From JACCTH01 sp050741915 (GTDB lineage: Bacteria; Actinomycetota; Acidimicrobiia; Spongiisociales; ZC4RG35): DNA of 13,428 nucleotides. The DNA lies in NCBI GenBank assembly GCA_050741915.1, contig JBOGEX010000063.1:1-13428 (forward strand), in the 5' to 3' direction. Below are positions 7,093 to 13,371 of this stretch, piece by piece (position 1 is the stretch's first letter; the number at the start of each line of letters is the position of its first letter). Below the pieces are notes generated by a model, which was given only the letters and a program-made list of their open reading frames with translations, made no database searches and was not told the DNA's origin. The position numbers were made by a program, and so were the translations under genes.

Positions 7093-7326
7093 TTATTTTC
7101 GGCCCTTTCGGTCCGGGTAAAGAACCACCTTCCAGCTCTTCCCACGGATTCGAACCGCCACGATCGCTCGACGGCCGCGGTCCGGATCTTCGTCCCATGT
7201 AAACCGCAAGCCGCTTACGAACTGGACTGCCGCTTTGACTTCATCTGCTTGGACTCCGTGCACTGTTGAGATTTTGTGAGCTGTCGCCTGACTGATCCGC
7301 AAGCTGGCCACGAAAATCCGAGGCAT
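7093..7326 (-). CDS. BrnT-like small protein, candidate toxin
   Basis: A 77-residue basic protein from ATG at 7326. After an N-terminal strand (MPRIFVASLRIS) comes a helix with K-I-x-x-x-H-G-V (ATAHKISTVHGVQADEVKAA), then FTWDEDPDRGRRAIVAVRIR and WKVVLYPDRKGRK. The K...HGV...EV helix followed by R-G-R-R-x-x-V-x-V-R and a VVLYP strand is the arrangement of BrnT-like and DUF4258-like toxins, which share a compact RelE-like RNase fold. The C-terminal part is short, so this may be a divergent or different family. It is followed by the acidic 89-residue gene, which would make a two-gene module. Intact as written. Confidence 0.55.
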   Translation of the reverse strand: MPRIFVASLRISQATAHKISTVHGVQADEVKAAVQFVSGLRFTWDEDPDRGRRAIVAVRIRGKSWKVVLYPDRKGRK

Positions 7327-7418
7327 TCTCGGTTAAATACCGGATTCGCTCATAAGGGCGAGCCAGCGAACCACTTCTGATGCAATAGTGAGGGAAGGTT
7401 GCCAGGTGGTGTCAACGG

Positions 7419-7461
7419 CGGTCCACTTTTGACCCCTTGGTGACGGTCCACTTTTGACCCC
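7419..7461. repeat. Two direct copies of an 18-bp sequence, IS21-like end
   Basis: CGGTCCACTTTTGACCCC occurs at 7419-7436 and again at 7444-7461, with a 25-base period, beside TGTCAACGG at 7410. Repeated internal copies of a transposase-binding sequence near a TG-starting end are typical of IS21-family termini. No istA or istB remains nearby, so only one end appears to be left. It lies directly beyond the RES toxin stop codon. Confidence 0.5.
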
Positions 7462-7467
7462 TCTTGG

Positions 7468-8008
7468 TCACGCAGCGTCGTCGAGACCACTGATCGCCGT
7501 CCATCGCCCCTCAAGGTGGGGTAGTAGAAACCCGCCACCTATCAGCTCAGGAAAAACGGCGAGGACATCATCTATGCCAGTTGCGGAAGGAGCCCGAATT
7601 CCTTGCGCCCCGCTGGCATGGGGCGGACTCGCCTATCTGTCGTGGAATCGTCAGTTCTGGACCCACGACCTGCCCAACAGTCACACCCAGATGTTCCAGT
7701 GTTTCGTCAGACGTCAGATCAAGCACTTGCTCAAGTGCTTCCTCGTAGCGATAAAGTATTCTCGGAAGCAATCCCTCTATCCCAAAAACAAGGCGCTCGC
7801 CCCGAAGCCGAAGTTCTGCGACGGCACACGCTCTCGTTGTGCACAGGTAGAGGACGGGGAAACTGTCGGGTGGGTTGAAACGGCCGCCATTGATACAAGC
7901 TCCCTCGCCGCTGAGTGGGTCATCCCATTGTTCGGCGATGTGGCGATAAGTTCTTCCTGTGTACGAGGTTCGGGGAGCGGGGCTACTGAGTTCAACGTCA
8001 AGACGCAC
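7468..8008 (-). pseudogene. RES-domain toxin, frameshifted
   Basis: GTG at 8008 starts one base after the antitoxin stop. Residues 20-66 carry the RES-domain start (TYRHIAEQWDDPLSGEGA, then GGRFNPPDSFPVLYLCTT and AVAELRLRG). The frame continues to GPELTIPRQIGES, then runs into noise and stops at 7568. The rest (GIRAPSATGIDDVLAVFPEL, then a tail to a TGA at 7468) is in the next frame. Dropping one base from the CCCC at 7608-7611 rejoins them to about 178 residues. RES toxins of the RES-Xre (MbcT-like) type degrade or phosphorolyse NAD+. The family's conserved Ser, probably in APSATG, is lost from the first frame, so the protein as written should be inactive. Confidence 0.82.
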
Positions 8009-8009
8009 G

Positions 8010-8195
8010 TCAGGCAGTGATGCCTTCGGCCATCGCCAGGATTGCCCCTATCACTCGTCGATAGTCGCCACGCTCGATCAGAACGAGCGGTTTTTCATAG
8101 CTGAGGTCGGGATTGGGGCTTCGGATCCAAATGTGCGCTGGATCTTCTCTTAGCACCCGACGCAAGACGTCGAGCACACCTTTCAACTCCAGCAC
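8010..8195 (-). pseudogene. MbcA/ParS/Xre-type antitoxin, 5' truncated
   Basis: The 61-residue frame ends in TGA at 8010-8012, next to the RES toxin start. It carries the toxin-binding part of antitoxins paired with RES toxins: AHIWIRSPNPDLSYEKPLVL and IERGDYRRVIGAILAMAEGI. The W-x-x-S/T-P-N...P...L-I-x-x-G-x-x-x-x-V pattern is typical (DUF2384). Before the GTG at 8195 the frame stays open (RLAEERVLELKGVL) but runs straight into SNF2 helicase coding sequence of the upstream operon, so the antitoxin's own N-terminal helices and promoter are missing. The fragment may still be made from the helicase-operon transcript. Confidence 0.72.
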
Positions 8196-8213
8196 ACGTT
8201 CTTCTGCAAGACG

Positions 8214-8446
8214 CCGTGGGCGAACTGCTGCAGCGAGCGCCGCCAGTGGGAGAGAAGGCTGGCGGGGGTGACCACCAGGGCGTGACGGACCTGGCCGGTT
8301 TGTTGGAGGTGGGTCATGGCGGCGATCGCCTGCACGGTCTTTCCCAGCCCCATGTCATCGGCGAGCAAACACCGCCGGCATCGAGTCAAAACTCTCACCC
8401 CGGCCGCCTGGAAAGGCATAAGGCGAAACGGTGGGGTGGCGGTCAG
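8214..8446 (-). pseudogene. SNF2-family helicase, N-terminal fragment only
   Basis: The fragment reads LTATPPFRLMPFQAAGVRVL, then LLADDMGLGKTVQAIAAMTH and ALVVTPASLLSHWRRSLQQF. These are the Q-like element, motif I (DMGLGKT, ATP binding) and motif Ia of SNF2/Swi2 DNA translocases. Coding similarity ends at about FAHG (near 8214), after which the frame reads antitoxin DNA and stops at 8183. A whole SNF2 protein has several hundred more residues with motifs II-VI, all absent. No ATG precedes 8419 in this frame, although conserved residues begin before it; the stretch starts right at the stop of the ATPase gene (8443-8445), so it was probably the next gene of that operon with a non-ATG start. 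Not functional as it stands. Confidence 0.8.
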
Positions 8447-9639
8447 TCGGAGCCCTCGGTCGGTTCCAGGTCGGGGTCCTCCCCGTAGTCAAAGGTTGGG
8501 GAGGTCACCTCTAATCCGGCTTCCTCGGGCCGGGAGTCGGGGTGGAGTCGTTTGAGATCCCAGGCGTTTATCCAGGCCCGGACATAGATCCGCATCGTCG
8601 TTTCCCCGACCGTCTGCGGCCAGTCGATGTCGGGTGGAGGCCAGTCGTAGGCCTCCCGGTAAAGCCGGCGGAGCTCGACATAGGCCCGTCGCTTTCTCTC
8701 CTCGTCGGGTGGAATGAACAACTCGGCCCGGTCGATGATCGCCATTCCGGCCTCGGCCTGCTCGATCAGCTCTGGGTAGCGGCCCTCCAGGTATGCGGTC
8801 ATCCCGTCGCGGTCGCCCTTGTCGTCAAGGACCGCCTGGGAAAAATCGGAGCTGATGGCGGCGACGGTGATGACCCCCGGCACTTCGGTGAGCAGCCGGG
8901 CCAGCTCGCCGTAGGCCCGGGCTCGTCCCAGCCGCGAGTATTGGCCGATTAGCTCGACTTCGTCGAGCAGCAGCACCCAACCGGCCCGTCCCACCGTCTT
9001 CAACAGCCTGGGGATGAACCTCAGCCGTTGGAGAGCGAGCGCCCGGAGCTTGATCGGCCCCAGCTGATAGGCCGCCGCCAGACCCAACTCCTTGAGGGTT
9101 CGGCGGATCTCACTCACCCCGAGCTTGTCCCCGGCCCAGAAGCGGAGGATGCGATCCCGGAGCTCGTCGTCGTGGGACTGCTCCCAAAGGAGAACGGTGG
9201 CCGGGAATCGCGAGTCAAAGTCCTCTCTTTCGAGCTCTTGGGCCAGCTCCTCGAGTTTTCCCGTCGCCAGACTCCGCAGGTCGTCGTGAACCTGATCGAG
9301 GCCCCGTCCGACGTCGACGCCGGTGCGCAGGGCCTCGGAGGCGGCGGTGATCACCTTGACCGGATCGGAGAGAGGCACCTGTTTGCTGATTACGACCCGG
9401 CTGGCGGCATAGTCGGCGTCAAGCGCAGCCCGCTCCAGGCAGGTGAGGAAATGGGACTTTCCCTCCCCATAGCCAGCCCGGACCAGCATCCCTCCCTCGA
9501 GGCTGAGTTGAGCCAGCATCTCCTGGAATCGGTGCTCGAGCTCGGGCTGGCCGCAGCCGATCGCTCGCACCGCGGCGGCACTCGGGACTCCTGAGCGCAG
9601 GGATTCGATCGCCCGCCGTGCCTCGAGGACGGTCGTCAC
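8443..9639 (-). CDS. BREX-type (BrxC/BrxD-like, DUF2791) P-loop ATPase
   Basis: A 398-residue protein from GTG at 9639, which overlaps the previous gene's TGA (GTGA). Residues 6-35 (ARRAIESLRSGVPSAAAVRA, then QPELE) are the family's opening. Walker A is at 56-62 (GYGEGKS) with Lys61. A VVISKQVPLSDPVKV segment at 82-96 follows. Walker B is WVLLLDEVELIG at 221-232, with Asp226/Glu227. Later blocks include RAYGELARLLTEVPGV at 241-256 and YVRAWINAWDLKRL at 352-365. This matches the DUF2791 ATP-binding proteins also found as BrxD in BREX type 2 and beside helicases in other defence loci. It would hydrolyse ATP to drive assembly or DNA sensing with the helicase; this role is inference. Intact, with very GC-rich codons. 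Confidence 0.82.
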   Translation of the reverse strand: MTTVLEARRAIESLRSGVPSAAAVRAIGCGQPELEHRFQEMLAQLSLEGGMLVRAGYGEGKSHFLTCLERAALDADYAASRVVISKQVPLSDPVKVITAASEALRTGVDVGRGLDQVHDDLRSLATGKLEELAQELEREDFDSRFPATVLLWEQSHDDELRDRILRFWAGDKLGVSEIRRTLKELGLAAAYQLGPIKLRALALQRLRFIPRLLKTVGRAGWVLLLDEVELIGQYSRLGRARAYGELARLLTEVPGVITVAAISSDFSQAVLDDKGDRDGMTAYLEGRYPELIEQAEAGMAIIDRAELFIPPDEERKRRAYVELRRLYREAYDWPPPDIDWPQTVGETTMRIYVRAWINAWDLKRLHPDSRPEEAGLEVTSPTFDYGEDPDLEPTEGSD

Positions 9640-10592
9640 CTGCCCTCCTCGATCGAGACGAGGGATGAAAGCGGGTTGGGATGGTCCCGAATGACCACGT
9701 CGGGCCAGATCCGCTGCTCGAGGGCGCGGTAGATCCTCACCCCGCGCCGGTTGTCGGGGTCGAGGAAACCCGGGTCGGCGATGGCGACGATGAGGGTTCC
9801 GGTGAAGTCGTCGGTGTCGTCGATGAGCTGGCGGAGGACCTCGTAACAGTCCATCAGGGCGAGCCTGGTGTAGAACAAGGTGTCGGGAGGCACGTCGGTC
9901 CTCCTGGCTAGGGCGAGCTGGCGGAGGTCGAGGGTGACCACCAGCCCGGGAAGCCCCGCCATCCGGCACCATCCTCCCAACGAGGCCAGCATCTCTCGGG
10001 CGTTGTGGCGGGCGATCTTGCGGAAGATGTTGAAGTCCTTGACCGCTGACACGAGCCGGAGCTCACCTCGCAGCCACCCGGTCAACGAGGAGAGATCGCG
10101 ATCGGGTACCAGCTCCGCCTGGGTCGCCGCCAGTCCGAACATCGCCCACCGGAAGTCCTTGGCGAAGACGTCGCCCCGCTTGATCAGCTTCTCCTGGAGA
10201 GTGGCCCGCAGCTCCTGACGGACCATGTTCGGTTCGTTTCCGCTAGCGGCCGCCACCGCCCCGATCCCGAGGTCGTCGTCCGCCACCTGGAAGCCCCGCT
10301 CCTCGTAGGTTCGGGTGAGGAAACGATCGACCAAGTCCAGCCAGGGAATCTTCCGGGCCACCGCGAAGAAGACGTCTTGAATCATGTGGAGGCGGGTGCT
10401 GGCGGCGTCGACCTGGGCCGTGGCGTAGCCGCGCTCCCGGGCCCGTGCGGTGAGCTCGTCGGCCAGGCGACGAGAAGGCGCCTCGCCGGTAACCAACGCG
10501 AACTTGACCGCCGCCCCTCCCTCACGCACGAAGCTGTCGAGATACTCCCCGGATACCAGGTCGAGCCACTCCGAAAGCCGCACCCCGTTCAT
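9636..10592 (-). CDS. Degenerate AAA+/DUF2791-like ATPase partner without Walker motifs
   Basis: A 318-residue protein whose ATG at 10592 overlaps the previous stop (ATGA). The layout resembles its neighbour: a strand FALVTGEAPSRRLADELTAR at about 31-50 stands where Walker A is expected, but GxGKS/T is absent. GLVVTLDLRQLALARR stands where Walker B is expected, with Asp-Leu in place of Asp-Glu. FTGTLIVAIADPGFLDPDNR then looks like a sensor strand. Between them lie helical segments (YATAQVDAASTRLHMIQDVF). I infer a pseudo-ATPase that pairs with the active ATPase encoded next. I do not recognise a named family. No frameshift is visible over nearly 1 kb. Confidence 0.75.
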   Translation of the reverse strand: MNGVRLSEWLDLVSGEYLDSFVREGGAAVKFALVTGEAPSRRLADELTARARERGYATAQVDAASTRLHMIQDVFFAVARKIPWLDLVDRFLTRTYEERGFQVADDDLGIGAVAAASGNEPNMVRQELRATLQEKLIKRGDVFAKDFRWAMFGLAATQAELVPDRDLSSLTGWLRGELRLVSAVKDFNIFRKIARHNAREMLASLGGWCRMAGLPGLVVTLDLRQLALARRTDVPPDTLFYTRLALMDCYEVLRQLIDDTDDFTGTLIVAIADPGFLDPDNRRGVRIYRALEQRIWPDVVIRDHPNPLSSLVSIEEGR

Positions 10593-11380
10593 GAAGGCTC
10601 CACGAACTCGATCGACGAGTAGAGCCGTTCGCGCCCGTTGCGGCCGATCACCCGCAGCATGTTCCCGCTCTTGGTGCCGGTCGCGGCGTGGAAACGGATC
10701 GTGGCCCCGGAATTGGTCTGCTGGACCCCGCTCTCCTCGAGCAGGTAGAGATCACGGGCGAACTCCTGCTGGGTGTAGTCCTTCCGGGCGATCGGGAGCA
10801 GGGTGAGGATCCGGTAGATGCCAGCCACCGAAGCCACCCGGCCCGAACCCTTCTTACTGGCCAGGCTGTACGCGTAAGCCCGGTAAAGCGATTCGAGGAA
10901 CGGGGTCGGGTTGTTCTTCCCGGGCCGGGTTTGGATCTCCTTCAGATGCCGGACCAGATGGCTGGGACGGATGAACCGGTAGGGCTTGCGATCGATGGCC
11001 ACCACCCGCTCCTTCGGCATGATCCGCACGAGCGACGGGAAGCAGGCCAATACCCCCTCCAGCTGGTAAAGCCCGAGCTGGGCCTCGCTGGCCACCGTCA
11101 ACAGCTCCTGCTGGTAACCGTTGTTGAGATAGACCTCCTCGGCGTCCTCGGACGGGAAAGCCCACCCTTCTTCCGCCGCCACCGCCGCCTGCCCGGCCCG
11201 GTCTCCCAGATCAACCAGGCTGGCTAGTGCCTGACGGAGGGCTTTGAGATCACCTCCCTCGGCGGCCTTGACCGCTTTCTTTCCGGCCGCCGCCAACTTC
11301 CCGGCTTGGGCGACTACCTCGGCGCCGGCCCGCGCCGCCTCCGCCAAGGCCTCCTCCATCGTCACTGTCCGTTGCGCCAT
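10589..11380 (-). CDS. Unknown operon protein with helical, coiled-coil-like N-terminus
   Basis: A 263-residue protein from ATG at 11380, with GAGGGA about eight bases upstream. Residues 1-70 are an Ala/Lys/Glu-rich helix (EEALAEAARAGAEVVAQAGK, then AAAGKKAVKAAEGGDLKALR), likely a coiled coil. From about 95 the protein becomes globular: ACFPSLVRIMPKERVVAIDR, then PYRFIRPSHLVRHLKEIQ, a helical block FLESLYRAYAYSLAS, then YRILTLLPIARKDYTQQEFA and a final beta region ATIRFHAATG...MLRVIGRNGRERLY. Basic residues in the last part could bind nucleic acid. I do not recognise the family. It heads the ATPase cluster, and the gene order suggests a sensor or adaptor role. Confidence 0.72.
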   Translation of the reverse strand: MAQRTVTMEEALAEAARAGAEVVAQAGKLAAAGKKAVKAAEGGDLKALRQALASLVDLGDRAGQAAVAAEEGWAFPSEDAEEVYLNNGYQQELLTVASEAQLGLYQLEGVLACFPSLVRIMPKERVVAIDRKPYRFIRPSHLVRHLKEIQTRPGKNNPTPFLESLYRAYAYSLASKKGSGRVASVAGIYRILTLLPIARKDYTQQEFARDLYLLEESGVQQTNSGATIRFHAATGTKSGNMLRVIGRNGRERLYSSIEFVEPS

Positions 11381-11392
11381 TTCTCTGGTCCC

Positions 11393-11632
11393 TCATCCGG
11401 TTATTGGCTCCGGTGATGGTACGAGATCGATGTGACACCAGCGGGTCGGGGAAGAAGGGACAGTCGCCGGAAGGCTGACGGGACTGCTGAGCGGGTCTCT
11501 TTGCGCTCGGCTCATTTCGGCGACAGTGGCTCGAGCTCGATCTCCTGCTTCGACATCCCACAACTCGGCCGTGATGCCGACGCGGTCGCCGGTCGCCAAC
11601 ATTAGGAGTTGTCTAGCCACCACCACCCTCAC
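11393..11632 (-). CDS. Small unknown protein, leader gene of the ATPase operon
   Basis: Up to 79 residues from GTG at 11632; a purine run GGAGGAGGA (11633-11641) directly precedes it, and the GTG at 11626 has better spacing. The translation MRVVVARQLLMLATGDRVGI, then TAELWDVEAGDRARATVAEM and WCHIDLVPSP, looks like a small beta-rich domain. Its stop lies 12 bases before the 263-residue gene and in the same direction, so it is probably co-transcribed. I do not recognise it. It could also be the frameshifted second half of the ORF just upstream, since the two overlap by about 20 bases at the purine run. Confidence 0.5.
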   Translation of the reverse strand: MRVVVARQLLMLATGDRVGITAELWDVEAGDRARATVAEMSRAQRDPLSSPVSLPATVPSSPTRWCHIDLVPSPEPITG

Positions 11633-11870
11633 TCCTCCTCCAGATCTCAAGTCCCTCACGCAGGGAGTGATCGAGCCAGCGGACAAACGGGTCCCGGGCC
11701 GTCTCGGCCTCCTCTCGATAGTTGATCTGGAACCACTCATCCGATGCGAGGTGGTGATCGACAATCTGGTGTTCCGCCTCATCGGACTGTTGGGTGTGGC
11801 TCCAAGTCGGCCTAGGCGTCGAGGAGTATCCGACGATCCTTAAATAGGGCAGCATTCTCAAGTTCACCAC
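11613..11870 (-). CDS. Small unknown protein, first ORF of the ATPase operon
   Basis: Up to 85 residues from GTG at 11870; an internal ATG six codons in is also possible and no clear ribosome site is seen. Sequence: MLPYLRIVGYSSTPRPTW, SHTQQSDEAEHQIVDHHLAS, DEWFQINYREEAETARDPFV, RWLDHSLREGLEIWRRSEGG. The mix of charged and aromatic residues suggests real coding, but no family is recognised. It ends inside the next small gene at a GGAGGAGGA run, which may be that gene's ribosome site or the place of an indel joining the two. The HEPN gene diverges 78 bases away, so promoters for both probably lie in 11871-11948. Confidence 0.42.
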   Translation of the reverse strand: MVNLRMLPYLRIVGYSSTPRPTWSHTQQSDEAEHQIVDHHLASDEWFQINYREEAETARDPFVRWLDHSLREGLEIWRRSEGGGG

Positions 11871-11948
11871 AGACGTGGAATCGCATGAGCGAAGACCCGG
11901 CTGACTCGTCGCGCTAGTTCAAAGACAGCTCAGTAGAGTTCGAAGTCG

Positions 11949-12327
11949 ATGCCTCAGCAAGGCGATAGGGTCCAGCTCGCTAAAGAACAGCTGGAACGCG
12001 TCCGGGTGGCGGCAATTGATCCGGTTGACTGGTCGGATTTGTCGCTGTACGCCTTCTACGCATTGGAGAACGCCGTTGTCGCTGCTGCCGAACATTTCGG
12101 GATTCCATTGGCAGGGAAACCACCCCAATAAGGTCGAAGTCGCAATCGCTCTGACCAAGAACCATGGCCTCCGGAATCTGTCTGATCTTCTACGAAGGCT
12201 AAAACGAGCTTAGAAGAAGCCACGTGTACGGCGAGACGCCGCCCTTGACCGGCGTCTCCCTGAGGCAGTCAGTATGGATGTCGAGACCTTTGTTGAATTC
12301 GTGGTGGCCAGGTTGGGAGAATCCTGA
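11949..12327 (+). pseudogene. HEPN-domain toxin of a HEPN-MNT module, three frameshifts
   Basis: ATG at 11949 opens QLAKEQLERVRVAAIDPVDW and SLYAFYALENAVVAAAEHFG, a helical HEPN start. The next frame gives NHPNKVEVAIALTKNHGLRN and LSDLLRRL. Another gives RRSHVYGETPPLTGVSL, and a final segment EAVSMDVETFVEFVVARLGE ends in TGA at 12325-12327. Shifts fit one extra base in GGGAAA (12114-12119), one extra A in AAAA (12201-12204, restoring LNELRRSHVYGE) and one lost base near 12258-12262. Repaired, it is about 125 residues, normal for the family. HEPN toxins are RNases, or targets of AMPylation by their MNT partner. The stop overlaps the MNT start (TGATG), so the pairing is clear. Confidence 0.82.
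12233..12258 (+). repeat. Perfect 9-bp inverted repeat inside the HEPN relic
   Basis: GAGACGCCG (12233-12241) and CGGCGTCTC (12250-12258) are separated by eight bases and form a perfect stem. It lies in the HEPN coding sequence, directly before the third frameshift. It could be a structured RNA element or simply a site prone to copying or sequencing slips. Confidence 0.5.
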
Positions 12328-13043
12328 TGAGCGATACCAAGACTGAGCAACGCGCTCGACGGTACCTGCGACAACTCCTCCGGCAGGCTCACGGCGAAGA
12401 TTCGATTGAAGCCGTGATTCTTCTGGGTTCTGTCGCTCGATCCACTCAGGTCAAATCCATCAGCGACGTTGATGTTTTGGTCCTGGGGACCGGAGACGTG
12501 CCCAGACCTCCCGCTGGCGTACAGGTCAGCGTTCTGAGTAAGGATGCCTTCGCCAAGAAGGTCTCTGACGGCGATGACTTCGCACAATGGGCTCTACGGT
12601 TTGGCCGGCCCCTTTTCGGAGAACTACTGCACCAGCAGATCGGTCGAACGCTCCTCCCGCTGGCCAAATGGCCGTCGCCAGCGGTCAGCCTTAGTCGAGC
12701 TCAGGGCCGATTTGATGATGCTCTTGACCTCTGGAGCATGAGCGACCTGGACGCAGCTCAAGAGGAACTTCGGTATGCCTTATCGCACATCGCTCGAGCC
12801 TTGCTCCTCGCTTCAGGCGACTTTCCACTATCGCGACCTGAATTGCCCGGCCAGCTCCGGAGGATCGGCGACGTTGAGCTGGCGGAGACGCTCGAAAGAC
12901 TGTTCGCAAGCGATCACCCTGTGCCGAGCGAACTTGAAGCCGCAATTGACGCGGCTGAGAAGCGACTTTCGTTCGGATGGGGAAACGTTGTACCAAGGAA
13001 AGCTCATACGATCTGGCAATCTGGCCGTGAAGATCCTCCGTGA
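12327..13043 (+). CDS. MNT-type nucleotidyltransferase antitoxin with C-terminal helical domain
   Basis: An intact 238-residue protein starting inside the HEPN stop (TGATG). The minimal nucleotidyltransferase motif is at 34-51 (GSVARSTQVKSISDVDVL): Gly34-Ser35 with Asp47 and Asp49 as metal ligands. Residues about 115-215 form a helical domain (GRFDDALDLWSMSDLDAAQE, then LRYALSHIARALLLASGDFP and LSRPELPGQLRRIGDVELAE) resembling the HEPN-like substrate-binding half of such enzymes. In HEPN-MNT systems the MNT neutralises the HEPN toxin, in studied cases by adding AMP to it. The stop overlaps the GTG of a second MNT gene. The gene is intact although both neighbours are broken. Confidence 0.87.
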   Translation: MSDTKTEQRARRYLRQLLRQAHGEDSIEAVILLGSVARSTQVKSISDVDVLVLGTGDVPRPPAGVQVSVLSKDAFAKKVSDGDDFAQWALRFGRPLFGELLHQQIGRTLLPLAKWPSPAVSLSRAQGRFDDALDLWSMSDLDAAQEELRYALSHIARALLLASGDFPLSRPELPGQLRRIGDVELAETLERLFASDHPVPSELEAAIDAAEKRLSFGWGNVVPRKAHTIWQSGREDPP

Positions 13044-13371
13044 AGGAGTCTCCGAGACTCGCCTTGGTAAGAGCGTCCGCTCATGACCTTGTCGAGGCAG
13101 CGGCGAGTCTGGGAGCGAATCGCGTCTCTCTGGGTGGATCAGTTGCACGGGGTGCCGATGCGGAACACAGCGACATTGACTTTGCGGTCGGTACCGGACC
13201 AACTGCGGATGTAGGAGCCCGATGCCGGGCAGATGGGCTTGTCAAAAGGTTTCGGCAAAACTTGTCGCCGTTCAATGTTGACGTGCGCGGATACCCGGCT
13301 AGCTGCTTGGTCCCGAACATGAGCAGATTATGCGGCGCGATGCTGTAGAGCTCACTCAACTAATGACGTGA
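13040..13371 (+). pseudogene. Second MNT-type nucleotidyltransferase, frameshifted near its end
   Basis: GTG at 13040 overlaps the previous stop (GTGA). A helix with RLALVRASAHDLVEAAASLG leads into NRVSLGGSVARGADAEHSDI and DFAV. This is the MNT motif, with Gly33-Ser34 and metal ligands Asp45/Asp47. The frame continues through SPFNVDVRGYPASCLVP and then turns to unrelated sequence, stopping at 13348. The expected end (EHEQIMRRDAVEL) is in the next frame and stops at 13369-13371. One lost G near 13314-13316 restores V-P-E-H-E. Repaired length is about 110 residues, typical of small MNT proteins with no extra domain. The catalytic core is complete, so a slightly altered product might keep activity. 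Sequence after 13371 shows no gene. Confidence 0.75.

Noticed and set aside
7401..7470. CRISPR array from the two 18-bp repeats
   Set aside because: Only two copies, 7-base spacing and no cas genes; far too short for spacers.
7454..8020. Plus-strand open frame (188 codons) opposite the RES toxin
   Set aside because: Low-complexity antisense translation; the RES and antitoxin motifs on the minus strand explain the region.
9028..9594. Long plus-strand open frame (188 codons) opposite the ATPase gene
   Set aside because: A mirror frame of GC-rich coding DNA; no domain pattern, while the minus strand carries clear Walker motifs.
9640..9972. N-terminal extension of the DUF2791 ATPase frame up to 9972
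   Set aside because: The extra 111 residues are Arg/Pro/His-rich and lie wholly inside the well-supported 318-aa gene; the GTG at 9639 overlaps that gene's stop and begins the family sequence.
10688..11227. Plus-strand open frame (179 codons) opposite the 263-aa gene
   Set aside because: Antisense shadow with no recognisable motif; the minus-strand gene has a ribosome site and operon overlaps.
8214..11380. Calling the ATPase operon a canonical BREX locus
   Set aside because: Only the DUF2791 ATPase and an SNF2 fragment fit; the hallmark PglZ phosphatase, PglX methylase and BrxA/BrxB-type genes are not seen in the window.
1154..13371. Programmed ribosomal frameshifting as the explanation for the split toxins
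   Set aside because: The break points share no common slippery heptamer, the shifts go in both directions, and several genes need two or three shifts.
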